This document shows positions 27,112 through 36,057 of a stretch of DNA of 64,000 bases, piece after piece (the first letter of the stretch is position 1; each line of letters opens with the position of its first letter). The stretch spans positions 1-64,000 of the forward strand of contig CAVXDE010000027.1 in the NCBI GenBank assembly GCA_963760435.1, given 5' to 3'. This stretch comes from JAFAXD01 sp963760435. GTDB lineage: Bacteria > Pseudomonadota > Alphaproteobacteria > Rhizobiales > Xanthobacteraceae. The position numbers and the translations under genes were made by a program. A model generated the notes under the pieces. The model searched no databases and was not told the origin of the DNA. It worked only from the letters and a program-made list of their open reading frames with translations.

Positions 27112-27843
27112 ATGAAAAATCAATCACAACTGCGGATCGCCGAGCCCGTTGCAAGTCCGGTGATCAGCCTGCCGTCAGGCCATACCCTGACGGAGCAAGT
27201 GCTCGCGCGCTTGCGGGAGGACATCCTCAGCGGCCAGCTTGCGGCGTCGCAGAAGCTTCGGGTGCGGGAGCTCAGCGCGCGCTACGGGGTGGGCGCTTCG
27301 CCGTTGCGCGAAGCGCTGGCGAGTTCCACAGCCGATGGCCTGGTTGCCAATGAGAGCAACCGAGGCTTCCGTGTTGCATCGGTCTCGGTCGCGGAATTTC
27401 TCGACGTCACCGAAAACCGCAAGCGCATTGAGGGCCTCGCACTTGAGCGGTCGATCGAGGCGGGTGACGATGCCTGGGAAGGCCGGGTGCTCGCCGACTA
27501 TCACCAACTCCGAAAGCTTGAAGCCAGTCATCGCTCAAGCTCGAAGCTCAACGACCCCGCCTTCGAGTGGGAGCGCCGGCATCGCAACTTCCATCAGGCG
27601 CTGATTTCCGCCTGCCCGTCTCCCTGGCTGCTGCACTTCGACCGGCTGCTCGTCTACCAGTTCGACCGCTATCGACGCATGGTGACGCTCAAGGCGGGAA
27701 CGACCCGCACCGGCCGGGAGCAGGAACAGGCGTTGGTCGATGCGGCGCTGGCCCGCGACGCGAAGGCGGCGACGCGCATGCTTTTCACGCACATCGACGA
27801 TTCGGCCGCCACGATCCTGCGGCAGCTACGGCATCGTCTGTAG
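27112..27843 (+). CDS. GntR/FadR-family transcriptional regulator
   Basis: This is a 243-residue regulator. The winged HTH at the N-terminus is TLTEQVLARLREDILSGQL, then VRELSARYGVGASPLREALA. The C-terminal all-helical FCD-type effector domain contains the metal-ligand-like phrase WERRHRNFHQALI and ends MLFTHIDDSAATILRQL. It is divergent from the orphan binding-protein and oxygenase genes, and a perfect palindrome lies between them, so it probably controls them and itself. It could also affect the downstream molybdenum hydroxylase, 143 bases away. Confidence 0.88.
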   Translation: MKNQSQLRIAEPVASPVISLPSGHTLTEQVLARLREDILSGQLAASQKLRVRELSARYGVGASPLREALASSTADGLVANESNRGFRVASVSVAEFLDVTENRKRIEGLALERSIEAGDDAWEGRVLADYHQLRKLEASHRSSSKLNDPAFEWERRHRNFHQALISACPSPWLLHFDRLLVYQFDRYRRMVTLKAGTTRTGREQEQALVDAALARDAKAATRMLFTHIDDSAATILRQLRHRL

Positions 27844-27986
27844 CTGTAGCAGGCCGGCGCCATCAATTCCTATTGATCGGCACCGCGACCGCCAGCGGGT
27901 TGATCTATGGCGAAGCCCCAGCGTTTCGGCTAACCTTCGAGCCCGCCTCATTCACAAAAAACAGCGGCGCGCTAAGGAGCAAATTC

Positions 27987-28439
27987 ATGATCCGTCTTAT
28001 GGTCAATGGGCAGTCGTATGACGTTGATGTTGAACCGGACACGCCGCTCCTCTGGGCCATCCGCGAAAACGTCGGGTTGACCGGGACCAAATATGGTTGC
28101 GGCATCGCGCAATGCGGCGCCTGCACGGTCGATATCGATGGCACCGCGGTGCGATCGTGCTCGCTTCCGGCCAGCGAAGCGGCCGGCAAGAAGATCACCA
28201 CCATCGAAGGCCTCGCGCAGAATGGCAAACTGCATCCGGTGCAGCAGGCTTGGCTCGATCTCGACATCCCGCAATGCGGTTACTGCCAGAGCGGTATGAT
28301 CATGGCGGTCGCGGGGTTGCTGAAAGACAATCCGAAGCCCAGCGACGCCGACATCGACGCCGCGCTTACCAATATCTGCCGCTGCGGCACCTATCAGCGG
28401 GTGCGGGCGGGCATCCACGCTGCGGCGGCGAAGGCGTAA
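27987..28439 (+). CDS. (2Fe-2S) subunit of a xanthine-oxidase-family molybdenum hydroxylase (IorA-like)
   Basis: This 150-residue subunit carries two [2Fe-2S] clusters. The plant-type cluster uses C38, C43, C46 and C58 (YGCGIAQCGACTVD); the second uses C97, C100, C131 and C133 (PQCGYCQSG and NICRCGTYQRVR). It passes electrons from the molybdenum site to an outside acceptor. AAGGAG lies 7 bases upstream of the start. It is followed 11 bases later by the large subunit, with no separate FAD subunit, which is the two-subunit layout of isoquinoline 1-oxidoreductase and related aldehyde oxidases. Confidence 0.9.
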   Translation: MIRLMVNGQSYDVDVEPDTPLLWAIRENVGLTGTKYGCGIAQCGACTVDIDGTAVRSCSLPASEAAGKKITTIEGLAQNGKLHPVQQAWLDLDIPQCGYCQSGMIMAVAGLLKDNPKPSDADIDAALTNICRCGTYQRVRAGIHAAAAKA

Positions 28440-28450
28440 GGGAGGCAGCC

Positions 28451-30625
28451 ATGAATTATATGCCGAAGATGCATCGCCGCTCCTTCCTGGTCAGCTCGGC
28501 TGCCGCCGGCCTCGCCGTTGGAATTCGCCTCCCGTTCGGGGATGAAGCCGTCGCGCAAGCCGCCTTGCCGCCGGAGGTCAATGCGTGGGTCGTGGTGCAG
28601 CCGGATGACACCGTGATCATCCGCATCGCCCGCGTCGATATGGGGCAAGGAACGCTGACGGGGCTGGCTCAGCTTGTCGCCGAAGAGCTCGAGTGCGACT
28701 GGTCGAAGGTGACCTGGGAATATCCGAGCCCGGGCCGCAACGTCGCCCGCAACCGCATCTGGCAAAACTACCAGACCGCCGGTAGCCAAGGCATTCGCCA
28801 GTCGCAGCAATACGTGCGCGAGGGCGGTGCGGCCGCCCGCATGATGCTGATCCAGGCCGCCGCGAACGAATGGAAGGTGCCGGCCGGCGAGTGCGTTGCA
28901 GCGAACAGCGTCATCACCCACAAGCCGTCAGGCCGTACGACAACCTTCGGCAAAGTCGCGGATGCCGCCGGAAAGCTGGACGTACCGAAGAATCCGCCGC
29001 TCAAGGATGCCAAGGACTGGAAGATCGCCGGCAAGCCGCTCAAGCGCCTCGACACGCCGGACAAGATCAACGGCAAGCAGATCTACGCCATCGATACCAA
29101 GCTGCCGGGCATGCTGAATGCCGCGATCAAGCTGTCCCCCGTGATCGGCGGGAAAGTGAAGAGTTTCGACGCAGCCAAGGTCGAGACCATGAAGGGGGTC
29201 AAGAAGGTCGCCCAGGTTGGCGATTACGGCGTGGCCGTCGTCGCCGACACGTGGTGGCACGCCAAGACCGCGCTCGAAGCGCTGCCGATCGTTTGGGACG
29301 ACGGCGGCAACGGCAACGTCTCGAGCGAAACGATCGCGGCCCGGCTCAAGGAAGGGCTGGATGCCGATGAGGCTTACGTCGGCAACAAGCAGGGCGATGC
29401 CAAAGGCGCACTCGCCTCCGCTGCCAAGAAGGTCGAAGCCGTCTACGCCTATCCCTATCAGAACCACGCGCCCATGGAGCCGATGAACACCACGGCGCTA
29501 TGGACCGCGGACGGGTGTCAGGTTTGGGCGCCGACCCAGAACGCCGAGACCGCCCTCGCGGTCGCAGCCGCAGCGGCCGGGCTTCCGGTCGGCAAATGCG
29601 ACGTGAACAGAATGCATCTGGGCGGTGGCTTTGGCCGCCGCGCCTCCTCGCACGACTTCGTCGAGCAGGCGGTGCTGATCGCCAAGCAGATGCCTGGGAC
29701 GCCGGTCAAGCTGATCTGGTCGCGCGAAGAGGATATGACGCATGGCCGCTACCATCCGATCACGCAGTGCAAGCTGACCGGCGGGTTCGACGCGCAGGGC
29801 AATCTCACCGCGCTGCATATGCGTCTGTCCGGGCAGTCCATTGTCGCCAGCCTGCTGCCGCAGTTGCTGAAGGACGGCATGGATCCGTTCGTGTTCCAGG
29901 GTCTCAATCCGTCCGGCGCCGAAGGCGTGTTCGGCTACGAGATCCCGAACCTGCTCATCGACCATGCGATGCGCAACACCCACATCACGCCCGGGTTCTG
30001 GCGCGGGGTGAACAACAATCAGAACGCCATCTATCTCGAGTGCTTCATGGATGAGCTGGCGCAGGCCGCCGGCCAGGACCCGCTCGAGTTCCGGCGCAAG
30101 CTGATGGCGAACCACCCCAAGCATCTGGGCGTGCTCAACGCCGTGGCCGAGAAGGTCGGTTGGGGCAAACCGGCGGAAGGCGGGCGTTTCCGCGGCCTTG
30201 CGCAGCACATGGGCTACGGCAGCTACGTGGCAGCGGCCGCGGAAGTCTCGATAGATCCCAAGGGTCAGCTGAAGATCCACCGCATCGTCGCAGCCACCAA
30301 CTGCGGCAACGCCGTCAATCCGCAGCAGATCGAGGCGCAGATCCAAGGCTCGTTCGTATACGGCCTCTCCGCCCTGCTCTATCAGGAATGCACGGTCAAG
30401 AACGGCCGCATCGAGCAGGAGAACTTCGATAGCTACAACGTGATGCGCATCGATGAGATGCCGATCGTCGAGACGATCATCATGCCGTCCGGCGACTTCT
30501 GGGGCGGCGTCGGCGAACCGACGATCTTCGTCGCCGCCCCTGCCGTGCTCAATGCGATCTATGCTGCAACGGGCAAGCGCATCCGCTCCTTCCCGCTCAG
30601 CAAGCACGATTTGAAGTCCGCGTAA
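28451..30625 (+). CDS. Molybdopterin-binding large subunit, xanthine dehydrogenase family (IorB-like)
   Basis: This is a 724-residue catalytic subunit with a twin-arginine leader (HRRSFLVSSAAAGLAVG), so the folded enzyme is probably exported to the periplasm with its small partner. Family motifs are VDMGQGTLTGLAQLVAEEL, NHAPMEPMNTTALW, MHLGGGFGRRASSHDF, TPGFWRGVNNNQNA, and the C-terminal GGVGEPTIF with the catalytic Glu. The substrate cannot be fixed; IorB-type enzymes oxidise N-heterocycles or aldehydes. Downstream genes are SoxY- and SoxZ-like (10-base gap), an unusual partnership. Confidence 0.9.
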   Translation: MNYMPKMHRRSFLVSSAAAGLAVGIRLPFGDEAVAQAALPPEVNAWVVVQPDDTVIIRIARVDMGQGTLTGLAQLVAEELECDWSKVTWEYPSPGRNVARNRIWQNYQTAGSQGIRQSQQYVREGGAAARMMLIQAAANEWKVPAGECVAANSVITHKPSGRTTTFGKVADAAGKLDVPKNPPLKDAKDWKIAGKPLKRLDTPDKINGKQIYAIDTKLPGMLNAAIKLSPVIGGKVKSFDAAKVETMKGVKKVAQVGDYGVAVVADTWWHAKTALEALPIVWDDGGNGNVSSETIAARLKEGLDADEAYVGNKQGDAKGALASAAKKVEAVYAYPYQNHAPMEPMNTTALWTADGCQVWAPTQNAETALAVAAAAAGLPVGKCDVNRMHLGGGFGRRASSHDFVEQAVLIAKQMPGTPVKLIWSREEDMTHGRYHPITQCKLTGGFDAQGNLTALHMRLSGQSIVASLLPQLLKDGMDPFVFQGLNPSGAEGVFGYEIPNLLIDHAMRNTHITPGFWRGVNNNQNAIYLECFMDELAQAAGQDPLEFRRKLMANHPKHLGVLNAVAEKVGWGKPAEGGRFRGLAQHMGYGSYVAAAAEVSIDPKGQLKIHRIVAATNCGNAVNPQQIEAQIQGSFVYGLSALLYQECTVKNGRIEQENFDSYNVMRIDEMPIVETIIMPSGDFWGGVGEPTIFVAAPAVLNAIYAATGKRIRSFPLSKHDLKSA

Positions 30626-30635
30626 GCCCGAAAGG

Positions 30636-31100
30636 ATGATGCAAGGATCGACCCGGCGTGAGTTGTTGCTCGGCAGCGGCGCATCGGCCGCTGCGCTGCT
30701 GCTGGCCGTTCACGCGGCGCAAGCAACGCCGGAGTCGCTCCAAGCCGCAATCCGCAATGTGACCGGCAACGCCGAGATCGGCAAAGGAAAGGTCACGCTC
30801 GACATTCCTCCATTGGTCGAGAACGGCAATACCGTTCCCATGTCGGTCTCAGTCGAGAGCCCGATGACCGCGACCGACTACGTGAAGACCATTCATGTCT
30901 TCAATGAAAAGAATCCGCAGCCAAACGTTGTCGCGATTCATCTCGGCCCTCACGCCGGCAAGGCCGACGTCTCGGTGCGGGTTCGACTGGCGGATAGTCA
31001 GCGCGTCGTTGCGATTGCCGAGCTGAGCGACGGTTCGTTCTGGTCGACCACGGCCAATGTCATTGTGACTGTCGCGGCCTGCCTCGAGGGCAACCTATGA
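30636..31100 (+). CDS. SoxY-related protein with an AACLE arm
   Basis: This is a 154-residue exported protein of the SoxY fold, with a Tat-like leader TRRELLLGSGASAAALLLAV. In thiosulfate-oxidising SoxY the C-terminus is a flexible GGCGG arm whose Cys carries the sulfur intermediate. Here the tail is VTVAACLEGNL with Cys149, matching the known SoxY-related AACIE-arm subgroup and not true SoxY. The gene overlaps the SoxZ-like gene by 4 bases (ATGA). No SoxAX, SoxB or SoxCD genes are nearby, so ordinary thiosulfate oxidation is unlikely from this locus alone. An alternative start is 30639. Confidence 0.82.
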   Translation: MMQGSTRRELLLGSGASAAALLLAVHAAQATPESLQAAIRNVTGNAEIGKGKVTLDIPPLVENGNTVPMSVSVESPMTATDYVKTIHVFNEKNPQPNVVAIHLGPHAGKADVSVRVRLADSQRVVAIAELSDGSFWSTTANVIVTVAACLEGNL

Positions 31101-31420
31101 CGGCGCGCGTGCTGGTCAACGTTCCACCGAAAGCGCAACGCGGCGAGATCATACAGATCAAGACGCTGATCTCGCACGTCATGGAACCGGGCTTCCGGGC
31201 GTCGCATGACGGCAAAATACTCCCGCGCGACATCATTACCGAAATGACGTGCATCTATAACGACAAAGAGATTTTCCGGATCGAGCTATCGCCCGCCGTC
31301 GCTTCCAATCCTTTCATCACGTTTCACACGCGGGCAAACGAGAGCGGCACGTTTGATTTCAAATGGACCGGGGACAATGGGTTTGAGGCGACGGCGTCGG
31401 CCAAGATTACGGTCGAATGA
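31097..31420 (+). CDS. soxZ: SoxZ-like sulfur carrier partner protein
   Basis: This is a 107-residue immunoglobulin-like protein of the SoxZ family. Family text is VPPKAQRGEIIQIKTLISHVM, GRILPRDIIT-like (here GKILPRDIIT), and FHTRANESGTFDFKWTGDNG. It has no signal peptide and is expected to be exported as a complex with the SoxY-like protein, whose gene it overlaps. It is the last gene of the molybdenum hydroxylase-SoxYZ unit; the next gene converges with a 13-base gap. Confidence 0.87.
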   Translation: MTARVLVNVPPKAQRGEIIQIKTLISHVMEPGFRASHDGKILPRDIITEMTCIYNDKEIFRIELSPAVASNPFITFHTRANESGTFDFKWTGDNGFEATASAKITVE

Positions 31421-31433
31421 CCTCGACATTGAG

Positions 31434-32150
31434 TCAGTCCAACGCCACTTCACCGAGGTAGGATTCCCGCACGCGCGGGTCGTGCAGCAGGTCCGGGCCT
31501 TCCAGCACAATGCGTCCCATCTCGATCACGTAGGCGCGCTTGGCAAGCTTGAGCGCCGCGTGCGCATTCTGTTCGACCAGCAGCACGGACACGCCGGTTT
31601 CGGTCAGGCTGGCGATGGTCTGGAAAATGTCGGCGGCGATCAGCGGCGCCAAACCCAGCGAGGGCTCATCGAGCAGAAGGAGCTTTGGGCGTGAAATCAG
31701 TGCGCGGCCCATCACCAGCATCTGCTGTTGCCCGCCCGACAAGGTTCCGGCCGGTAACGCGAGCCGCTCGGCGAGCGGCGGGAAGCGCTCCAGCACGCGA
31801 GCGAAATCCTCGGCGATGGCCGGATCGCGGCCGCGCGCAAAGGCGCCCATCAACAAATTCTCGCGCACGCTCAGTTGTCGCAAGGTTCCCCTGCCCTCCG
31901 GCACGTAGGCAATGCCCAGGCCGGCGCGCTCATAAGTGCGACGGCCGGCGAGTGATGCGCCGTTAAATGCAATTGATCCTTGGGCGAGCGGCACCAGGCC
32001 CATGACGGCTTTCATGAGCGTGCTCTTGCCGGCACCGTTGGCGCCGATCAGCGCGATGATCTCGCCGGGGGCGACCGCGAGCGACACGCCCGCCAGCGCG
32101 ACGACATTGCCGTATGCGACCTTGACGTTGTCGATCGCCAGCAACGTCAC
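31434..32150 (-). CDS. livF: Branched-chain amino acid-type ABC transporter ATPase LivF
   Basis: This is a 238-residue ATPase. Walker A is GANGAGKST, the signature is LSGGQQQMLVMGRAL, and Walker B is LLLLDEPSLGLAPLI, which is LivF wording. It overlaps livG by 4 bases and is the last gene of the livKHMGF unit on this strand. The cargo may be a branched amino acid, an amide or an aromatic acid; this family is broad. Confidence 0.9.
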   Translation of the reverse strand: MTLLAIDNVKVAYGNVVALAGVSLAVAPGEIIALIGANGAGKSTLMKAVMGLVPLAQGSIAFNGASLAGRRTYERAGLGIAYVPEGRGTLRQLSVRENLLMGAFARGRDPAIAEDFARVLERFPPLAERLALPAGTLSGGQQQMLVMGRALISRPKLLLLDEPSLGLAPLIAADIFQTIASLTETGVSVLLVEQNAHAALKLAKRAYVIEMGRIVLEGPDLLHDPRVRESYLGEVALD

Positions 32151-32911
32151 TGCGCCGCTCCCAGGTAGGCGGTGATCACGCCCTGGTCCTTCTGGATGAC
32201 GTCGGGCGGGCCCTGCGCGATGATGCGCCCGGCGCTGAGCACCGTAATGGTGTCAGCGATCGCCATCACGAACCGCATGTGATGCTCGACCAGCAGGACC
32301 GTGATGCCCAGCGCCACGATCCTGCGCACGAGCTCGGCGAGCTCGCGTACCTCGGCCGGGTTCATTCCGGCGGCGGGCTCGTCCAGCAACAACAACTTGG
32401 GTGTGCTGGCCAACGCCCGCGCGATCTCCAACCGGCGCTGATCGACCAGCGTCAGCTCCCGCGGAAGCCCCTTGGTGCGGCTTCCCATGCCGACCAGCTC
32501 CAACATCTCCAGCGCGCGCCGGCGCGCCGCGACTTCGGTCGCGGGCTTCGGCAAGGCGAGATTGGCAATATCCCGCAACAGGCCGCCCATGTGGGCGTGG
32601 CAACCGATCATCACGTTCTCGACGATCGACAGGCCTTTGAACAGACGCACTTGCTGAAAGTTACGGGCGATACCCATGGCGAACACCTGGTCGGCGCGTG
32701 TGCCCGTATAGTCGCGCCCCTCGTACACCAGGGTTCCAGCCGTCGGACGGAGCACGCCGCTGACGATGTTGAACAGCGTCGTCTTGCCCGCCCCATTCGG
32801 CCCGATCAACGCGTGGATGGTGCCGGCCGCCACCTCACAACTCACGTCAGCGAGCGCACTGTAGCCGCCGAACCGCCTGGTGAGGCCCGTGACCTGCAAC
32901 AGCGGCGTCAT
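32147..32911 (-). CDS. livG: Branched-chain amino acid-type ABC transporter ATPase LivG
   Basis: This is a 254-residue ATPase. Walker A is GPNGAGKTT, followed by FNIVSGVLRPTAGTLVYEGR, GIARNFQQVRLFKGLSIVEN, signature-region text LTLVDQRRLEIARALA, and Walker B LLLLDEPAAGMNPAE. The start MTPLLQVTGLTRRF at 32911 overlaps the livM stop by 4 bases; the upstream in-frame extension reads livM DNA in another frame. Confidence 0.9.
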   Translation of the reverse strand: MTPLLQVTGLTRRFGGYSALADVSCEVAAGTIHALIGPNGAGKTTLFNIVSGVLRPTAGTLVYEGRDYTGTRADQVFAMGIARNFQQVRLFKGLSIVENVMIGCHAHMGGLLRDIANLALPKPATEVAARRRALEMLELVGMGSRTKGLPRELTLVDQRRLEIARALASTPKLLLLDEPAAGMNPAEVRELAELVRRIVALGITVLLVEHHMRFVMAIADTITVLSAGRIIAQGPPDVIQKDQGVITAYLGAAQ

Positions 32912-33720
32912 TTGAAGCGCGGAGCCGGCAACAGGCCGTCGGGCCGCCAGATCGCAAAGGCGACGAGCAGCGCGCCGAAGAAGGTCATGCGCCAATCGGC
33001 AACGACACGCAGAAATTCCGGCAGCAGCGTCACCAGGACGGCGCCGGCGACCGGTCCGAGCGGATTGGCCGGGCCGCCGAGCACCACATACAGGAACGTC
33101 AGCGCCGAGCGGGAGAAATCAAACTGGTTGGCGTCGATATAGAGCGCCTGGTGCGCATAGAAGACTCCGGCGACGCCGGCGAGCCCGGCGCCGAGCGCGA
33201 ACGCGAACAGTTTCACCGTCACCAGGCGGATGCCCATCGCCTCGGCGGCGATGTCATCCTCGTGGATCGCAATCATGGCACGGCCGAGCCGGGCCCCGCG
33301 CAGCCGCCAGGCGATGAAGATCGCGACCGCGCAGGCGAGCAGCACCCAGTGCAACTGCGACAGCGGCGGAATGCCGCCCAGCCCGGTCGCCCCGCCAGTC
33401 GGCTCGAAGTTGAGGAAGAACACGCGCACGATCTCACCGAAGCCCAGCGTGAGGATCATCAGGTAGATGCCGCGCACGCGCAGCGCCGGTGCGCCGACAA
33501 TGAGGCCGGCGAGCGCCGCAAGGCCCGCTCCCGCCGGCAGCGCGAGCGCCAGGGAGAATCCCTCCTTGGTCAGCACCGCGCTGGTATAGGCGCCAATCGC
33601 CATGAAGCCGCCCTGCCCGAGCGAGATCAGTCCCGCCGCCATCGGGATGTACAAACTCATGCCCATCAGCACGTTGATGCCGACGAAGATCGCGACCGAG
33701 TCCCAATAGCCACCAAGCAT
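32908..33720 (-). CDS. livM: Branched-chain amino acid-type ABC transporter permease LivM
   Basis: This is a 270-residue inner-membrane permease. Typical segments are LISLGQGGFMAIGAYTSAVL, RVRGIYLMILTLGFGEIVRV, GLGGIPPLS and the late loop LGRAMIAIHEDDIAAEAMGI. The start at 33720 overlaps the livH stop by one base. It lacks the extra N-terminal helices of long LivM forms. Confidence 0.88.
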   Translation of the reverse strand: MLGGYWDSVAIFVGINVLMGMSLYIPMAAGLISLGQGGFMAIGAYTSAVLTKEGFSLALALPAGAGLAALAGLIVGAPALRVRGIYLMILTLGFGEIVRVFFLNFEPTGGATGLGGIPPLSQLHWVLLACAVAIFIAWRLRGARLGRAMIAIHEDDIAAEAMGIRLVTVKLFAFALGAGLAGVAGVFYAHQALYIDANQFDFSRSALTFLYVVLGGPANPLGPVAGAVLVTLLPEFLRVVADWRMTFFGALLVAFAIWRPDGLLPAPRFK

Positions 33721-34598
33721 CAGCGCGCCTCGCCAATGCCGGTTGCGAACAAGCCGCGCGGCCGCACCAGCAACACGATGATCATCAACCCGAACGCAAA
33801 CGCGTCGCGGTAGGACGACGCCAGATAGGCGACGCTGAGCACCTCGCCGACGCCGAGCAGAAGCCCGCCGGCCATGGCGCCATAGATGCTTCCCAGGCCG
33901 CCGATCAGCATGATCGCCATGCCTTTGGTTGCCATGTCGATGCCCATGAACGGCGACACCGCATTGAAGTTGAGACCGACCAGCACGCCGGCGATGCCGC
34001 CCAGCGCTGAGGCGATCGCGAAGGTGAGCATGATGACAAAATCGACGTTGATGCCGAGGATGCTGGCGATCTCGAGGTTCTCCGAGGTCGCACGGATGGC
34101 GACGCCGAGCCGCGAGCGCGTGACGAACAGGTGCAGCGCGACCATGGATGCGAACGCGATCACCATGATGAAGATCTGGGTCGAACTGATGGAGATGACG
34201 CCGAGATCGTAGACCGTGCCGGCAAATTGACGCGGAAAGCCCAGCTGCTCGGCGCCGAACAACTTGGTCATGACCTCCTGAAGCACGAGCCCGGCGCCGA
34301 CACTGCTGACGATGGGCGCGAGATAATTATCACCCCGCCGTCGGATCGGGCGAAACGCCACCAGCTCGAGAATGATGCCAAGGATACCGGCCACCACCAG
34401 GCCGCCAAACACCGCCGCGAATGGACCAAGGCTGAACCAAAGCACGACGAGCAGGCCGGCGAATGCCCCGACCATGAACACCTCGCCGTGCGCGAGGTGC
34501 AGCAGCCGCAGCACACCGAAGATCAGCGAATAGCCGATGGCGACAAGCGCATAGGTGCTTCCCAGCATGAGCCCGTTGGTGAGCTGCTGAAGAAGCAC
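33720..34598 (-). CDS. livH: Branched-chain amino acid-type ABC transporter permease LivH
   Basis: This is a 292-residue permease with about 8 helices. LivH marks are LMLGSTYALVAIGYSLIFGV, LLHLAHGEVFMVGAFAGLL, TRSRLGVAIRATSENLEIAS, and FMGIDMATKGMAIMLIGGLG. It is followed directly by livM and preceded by the binding protein gene with a 62-base gap. Confidence 0.9.
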   Translation of the reverse strand: MLLQQLTNGLMLGSTYALVAIGYSLIFGVLRLLHLAHGEVFMVGAFAGLLVVLWFSLGPFAAVFGGLVVAGILGIILELVAFRPIRRRGDNYLAPIVSSVGAGLVLQEVMTKLFGAEQLGFPRQFAGTVYDLGVISISSTQIFIMVIAFASMVALHLFVTRSRLGVAIRATSENLEIASILGINVDFVIMLTFAIASALGGIAGVLVGLNFNAVSPFMGIDMATKGMAIMLIGGLGSIYGAMAGGLLLGVGEVLSVAYLASSYRDAFAFGLMIIVLLVRPRGLFATGIGEAR

Positions 34599-34660
34599 GC
34601 GGGTTATTCCATCCGGCCAGGGGCGCGCAAAAGCTTACAAACTCTTGCGTGTGGATCGCA

Positions 34661-35839
34661 TTATTGAGCGACGGAGAAGCGTCCGCCCTTCACTTCCAGG
34701 ACCACCGGCGAGCGGACAGCATCGCCTTTTTCGATGCTGGTCGTGCCCATCAACGGGGCAGATTTGTTCTTCATGTTAGCCCAGCAGTCGCGCATCTTGA
34801 TGCGATCGGCTGCGATATCCTTGCCGGTGATGCCGGTGCTGATGATGCAATCGCGCATCAGGTAGAGCGTGTCATAGATCTCGGCAGCGGCGTTGCTTGG
34901 CTGGGCCTTGAAGCGTTTCTCGAAATCCGCCGCCCAGGAGGCGACAGCCGGTTTCGGATCGTCAACAAAGAAATCGAACCCGGCCATGGCGCCCTCGGCG
35001 GCATCTCCGGCGAGCTCGATAAACTTCGGATGATTGATGCCGACGCCGGCCACGATCGGCTGGTTCATGCCTTGCTTGCGCAGCTCGACGGCCATGTGGG
35101 CGGCCTCGTTGTAGAGGGCCGAAATGACAATCCCATCGGGATTGAGTGCCTTGGCACGCGTCACCTGCGCCGAGTAGTCGATATCGCCGGTCTGGAACGT
35201 GATGGTATCCAGGATTTGCAGGCCATGCGCCTTGAGCACCGACGGAAATACGTTCTTGCCGTCGTTGGCGCTCACCGCATCCTTACCATCCATCAGCACG
35301 ACCACGGTTTTAATCGGCTTTGACTGGTGCTTTAACCATGTGTCCAGCAACGGGCCGTACACATTTTCTGATGTCAGCGCGTAGCGAAATGCCCACGGCT
35401 GGTTGGCCCCGGCGATGCCGGGCTTGGCTGCCATCGGCGTCACGATCGGGACCTCGCCGCGCACGGCGAGCGGGAAGGCTACTTCCGCCTCAGCGCTGAA
35501 CTGCGGCCCCACGATTGCGACTACGTCGCTGCTGATCAGCTTGCGGGTGAGATTGATCGCTTCCGGGTTCTCGCCACGCGTATCGTAGATATCGAGCTTC
35601 AGCCTGCCCGCCGCGCCGAGGTCGGAATATTTCTCCATGAACATGTCGATCGCATTCTGTTGCTGAATGCCGTAGGCCGCGCCTTTTCCTGACGAGGGAA
35701 TGAGGACGCCGAGCGAAACATCCGCATGCGCCAGCTCGGTCATGCTGATCATCGCCGCGGCCACGCAAGCTCCAGCAACGAGCGTGAGCATGGCGGCGCG
35801 GGCGTGACGATGCGGCCGCGGTGGATTCACATTCGCCAT
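34661..35839 (-). CDS. Branched-chain amino acid-type ABC transporter substrate-binding protein
   Basis: This is a 392-residue periplasmic protein of the LivJ/LivK type I fold. The signal peptide runs to about LAHADV. Next is LGVLIPSSGKGAAYGIQQQN, then VVAIVGPQFSAEAEVAFPLA and GEVPIVTPMAAKPGI. The start at 35839 (MANVNPPRPHRHARA) has GAGGAG 7 bases upstream. It is the first gene of the Liv unit. The upstream SDR and acyl-CoA dehydrogenase genes on the same strand suggest transport of an acid that is degraded through CoA thioesters (inference). Confidence 0.88.
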   Translation of the reverse strand: MANVNPPRPHRHARAAMLTLVAGACVAAAMISMTELAHADVSLGVLIPSSGKGAAYGIQQQNAIDMFMEKYSDLGAAGRLKLDIYDTRGENPEAINLTRKLISSDVVAIVGPQFSAEAEVAFPLAVRGEVPIVTPMAAKPGIAGANQPWAFRYALTSENVYGPLLDTWLKHQSKPIKTVVVLMDGKDAVSANDGKNVFPSVLKAHGLQILDTITFQTGDIDYSAQVTRAKALNPDGIVISALYNEAAHMAVELRKQGMNQPIVAGVGINHPKFIELAGDAAEGAMAGFDFFVDDPKPAVASWAADFEKRFKAQPSNAAAEIYDTLYLMRDCIISTGITGKDIAADRIKMRDCWANMKNKSAPLMGTTSIEKGDAVRSPVVLEVKGGRFSVAQ

Positions 35840-36057
35840 GTCCCGGCTCCTCATGTTTTTGGATTGCGGTGGCAGGCAATTCTCGGGCCACGTGTTGGTG
35901 GAAACGCTAATTTGCAGGTTATGCAAAGTCAAATGCACGGACGTCGTCTCCGCGCACTCCGGGTCTCTCGCGATCCCCTGGATCGGCTCCATCAAACCCT
36001 GGCCGGCAATAGTTGCGATTCACAATGAATTTCGTCAAGGAAAAAGAGAGCCGCGCC

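Noticed and set aside
30636..31420. Complete thiosulfate-oxidising Sox system
   Set aside because: Only SoxY-related and SoxZ genes are present; the SoxY arm lacks GGCGG and there is no SoxAX, SoxB or SoxCD nearby.
31434..35839. Second urea transporter
   Set aside because: The ATPases have LivF/LivG wording, not the UrtD/UrtE signatures, so it is listed as a general Liv-type system.
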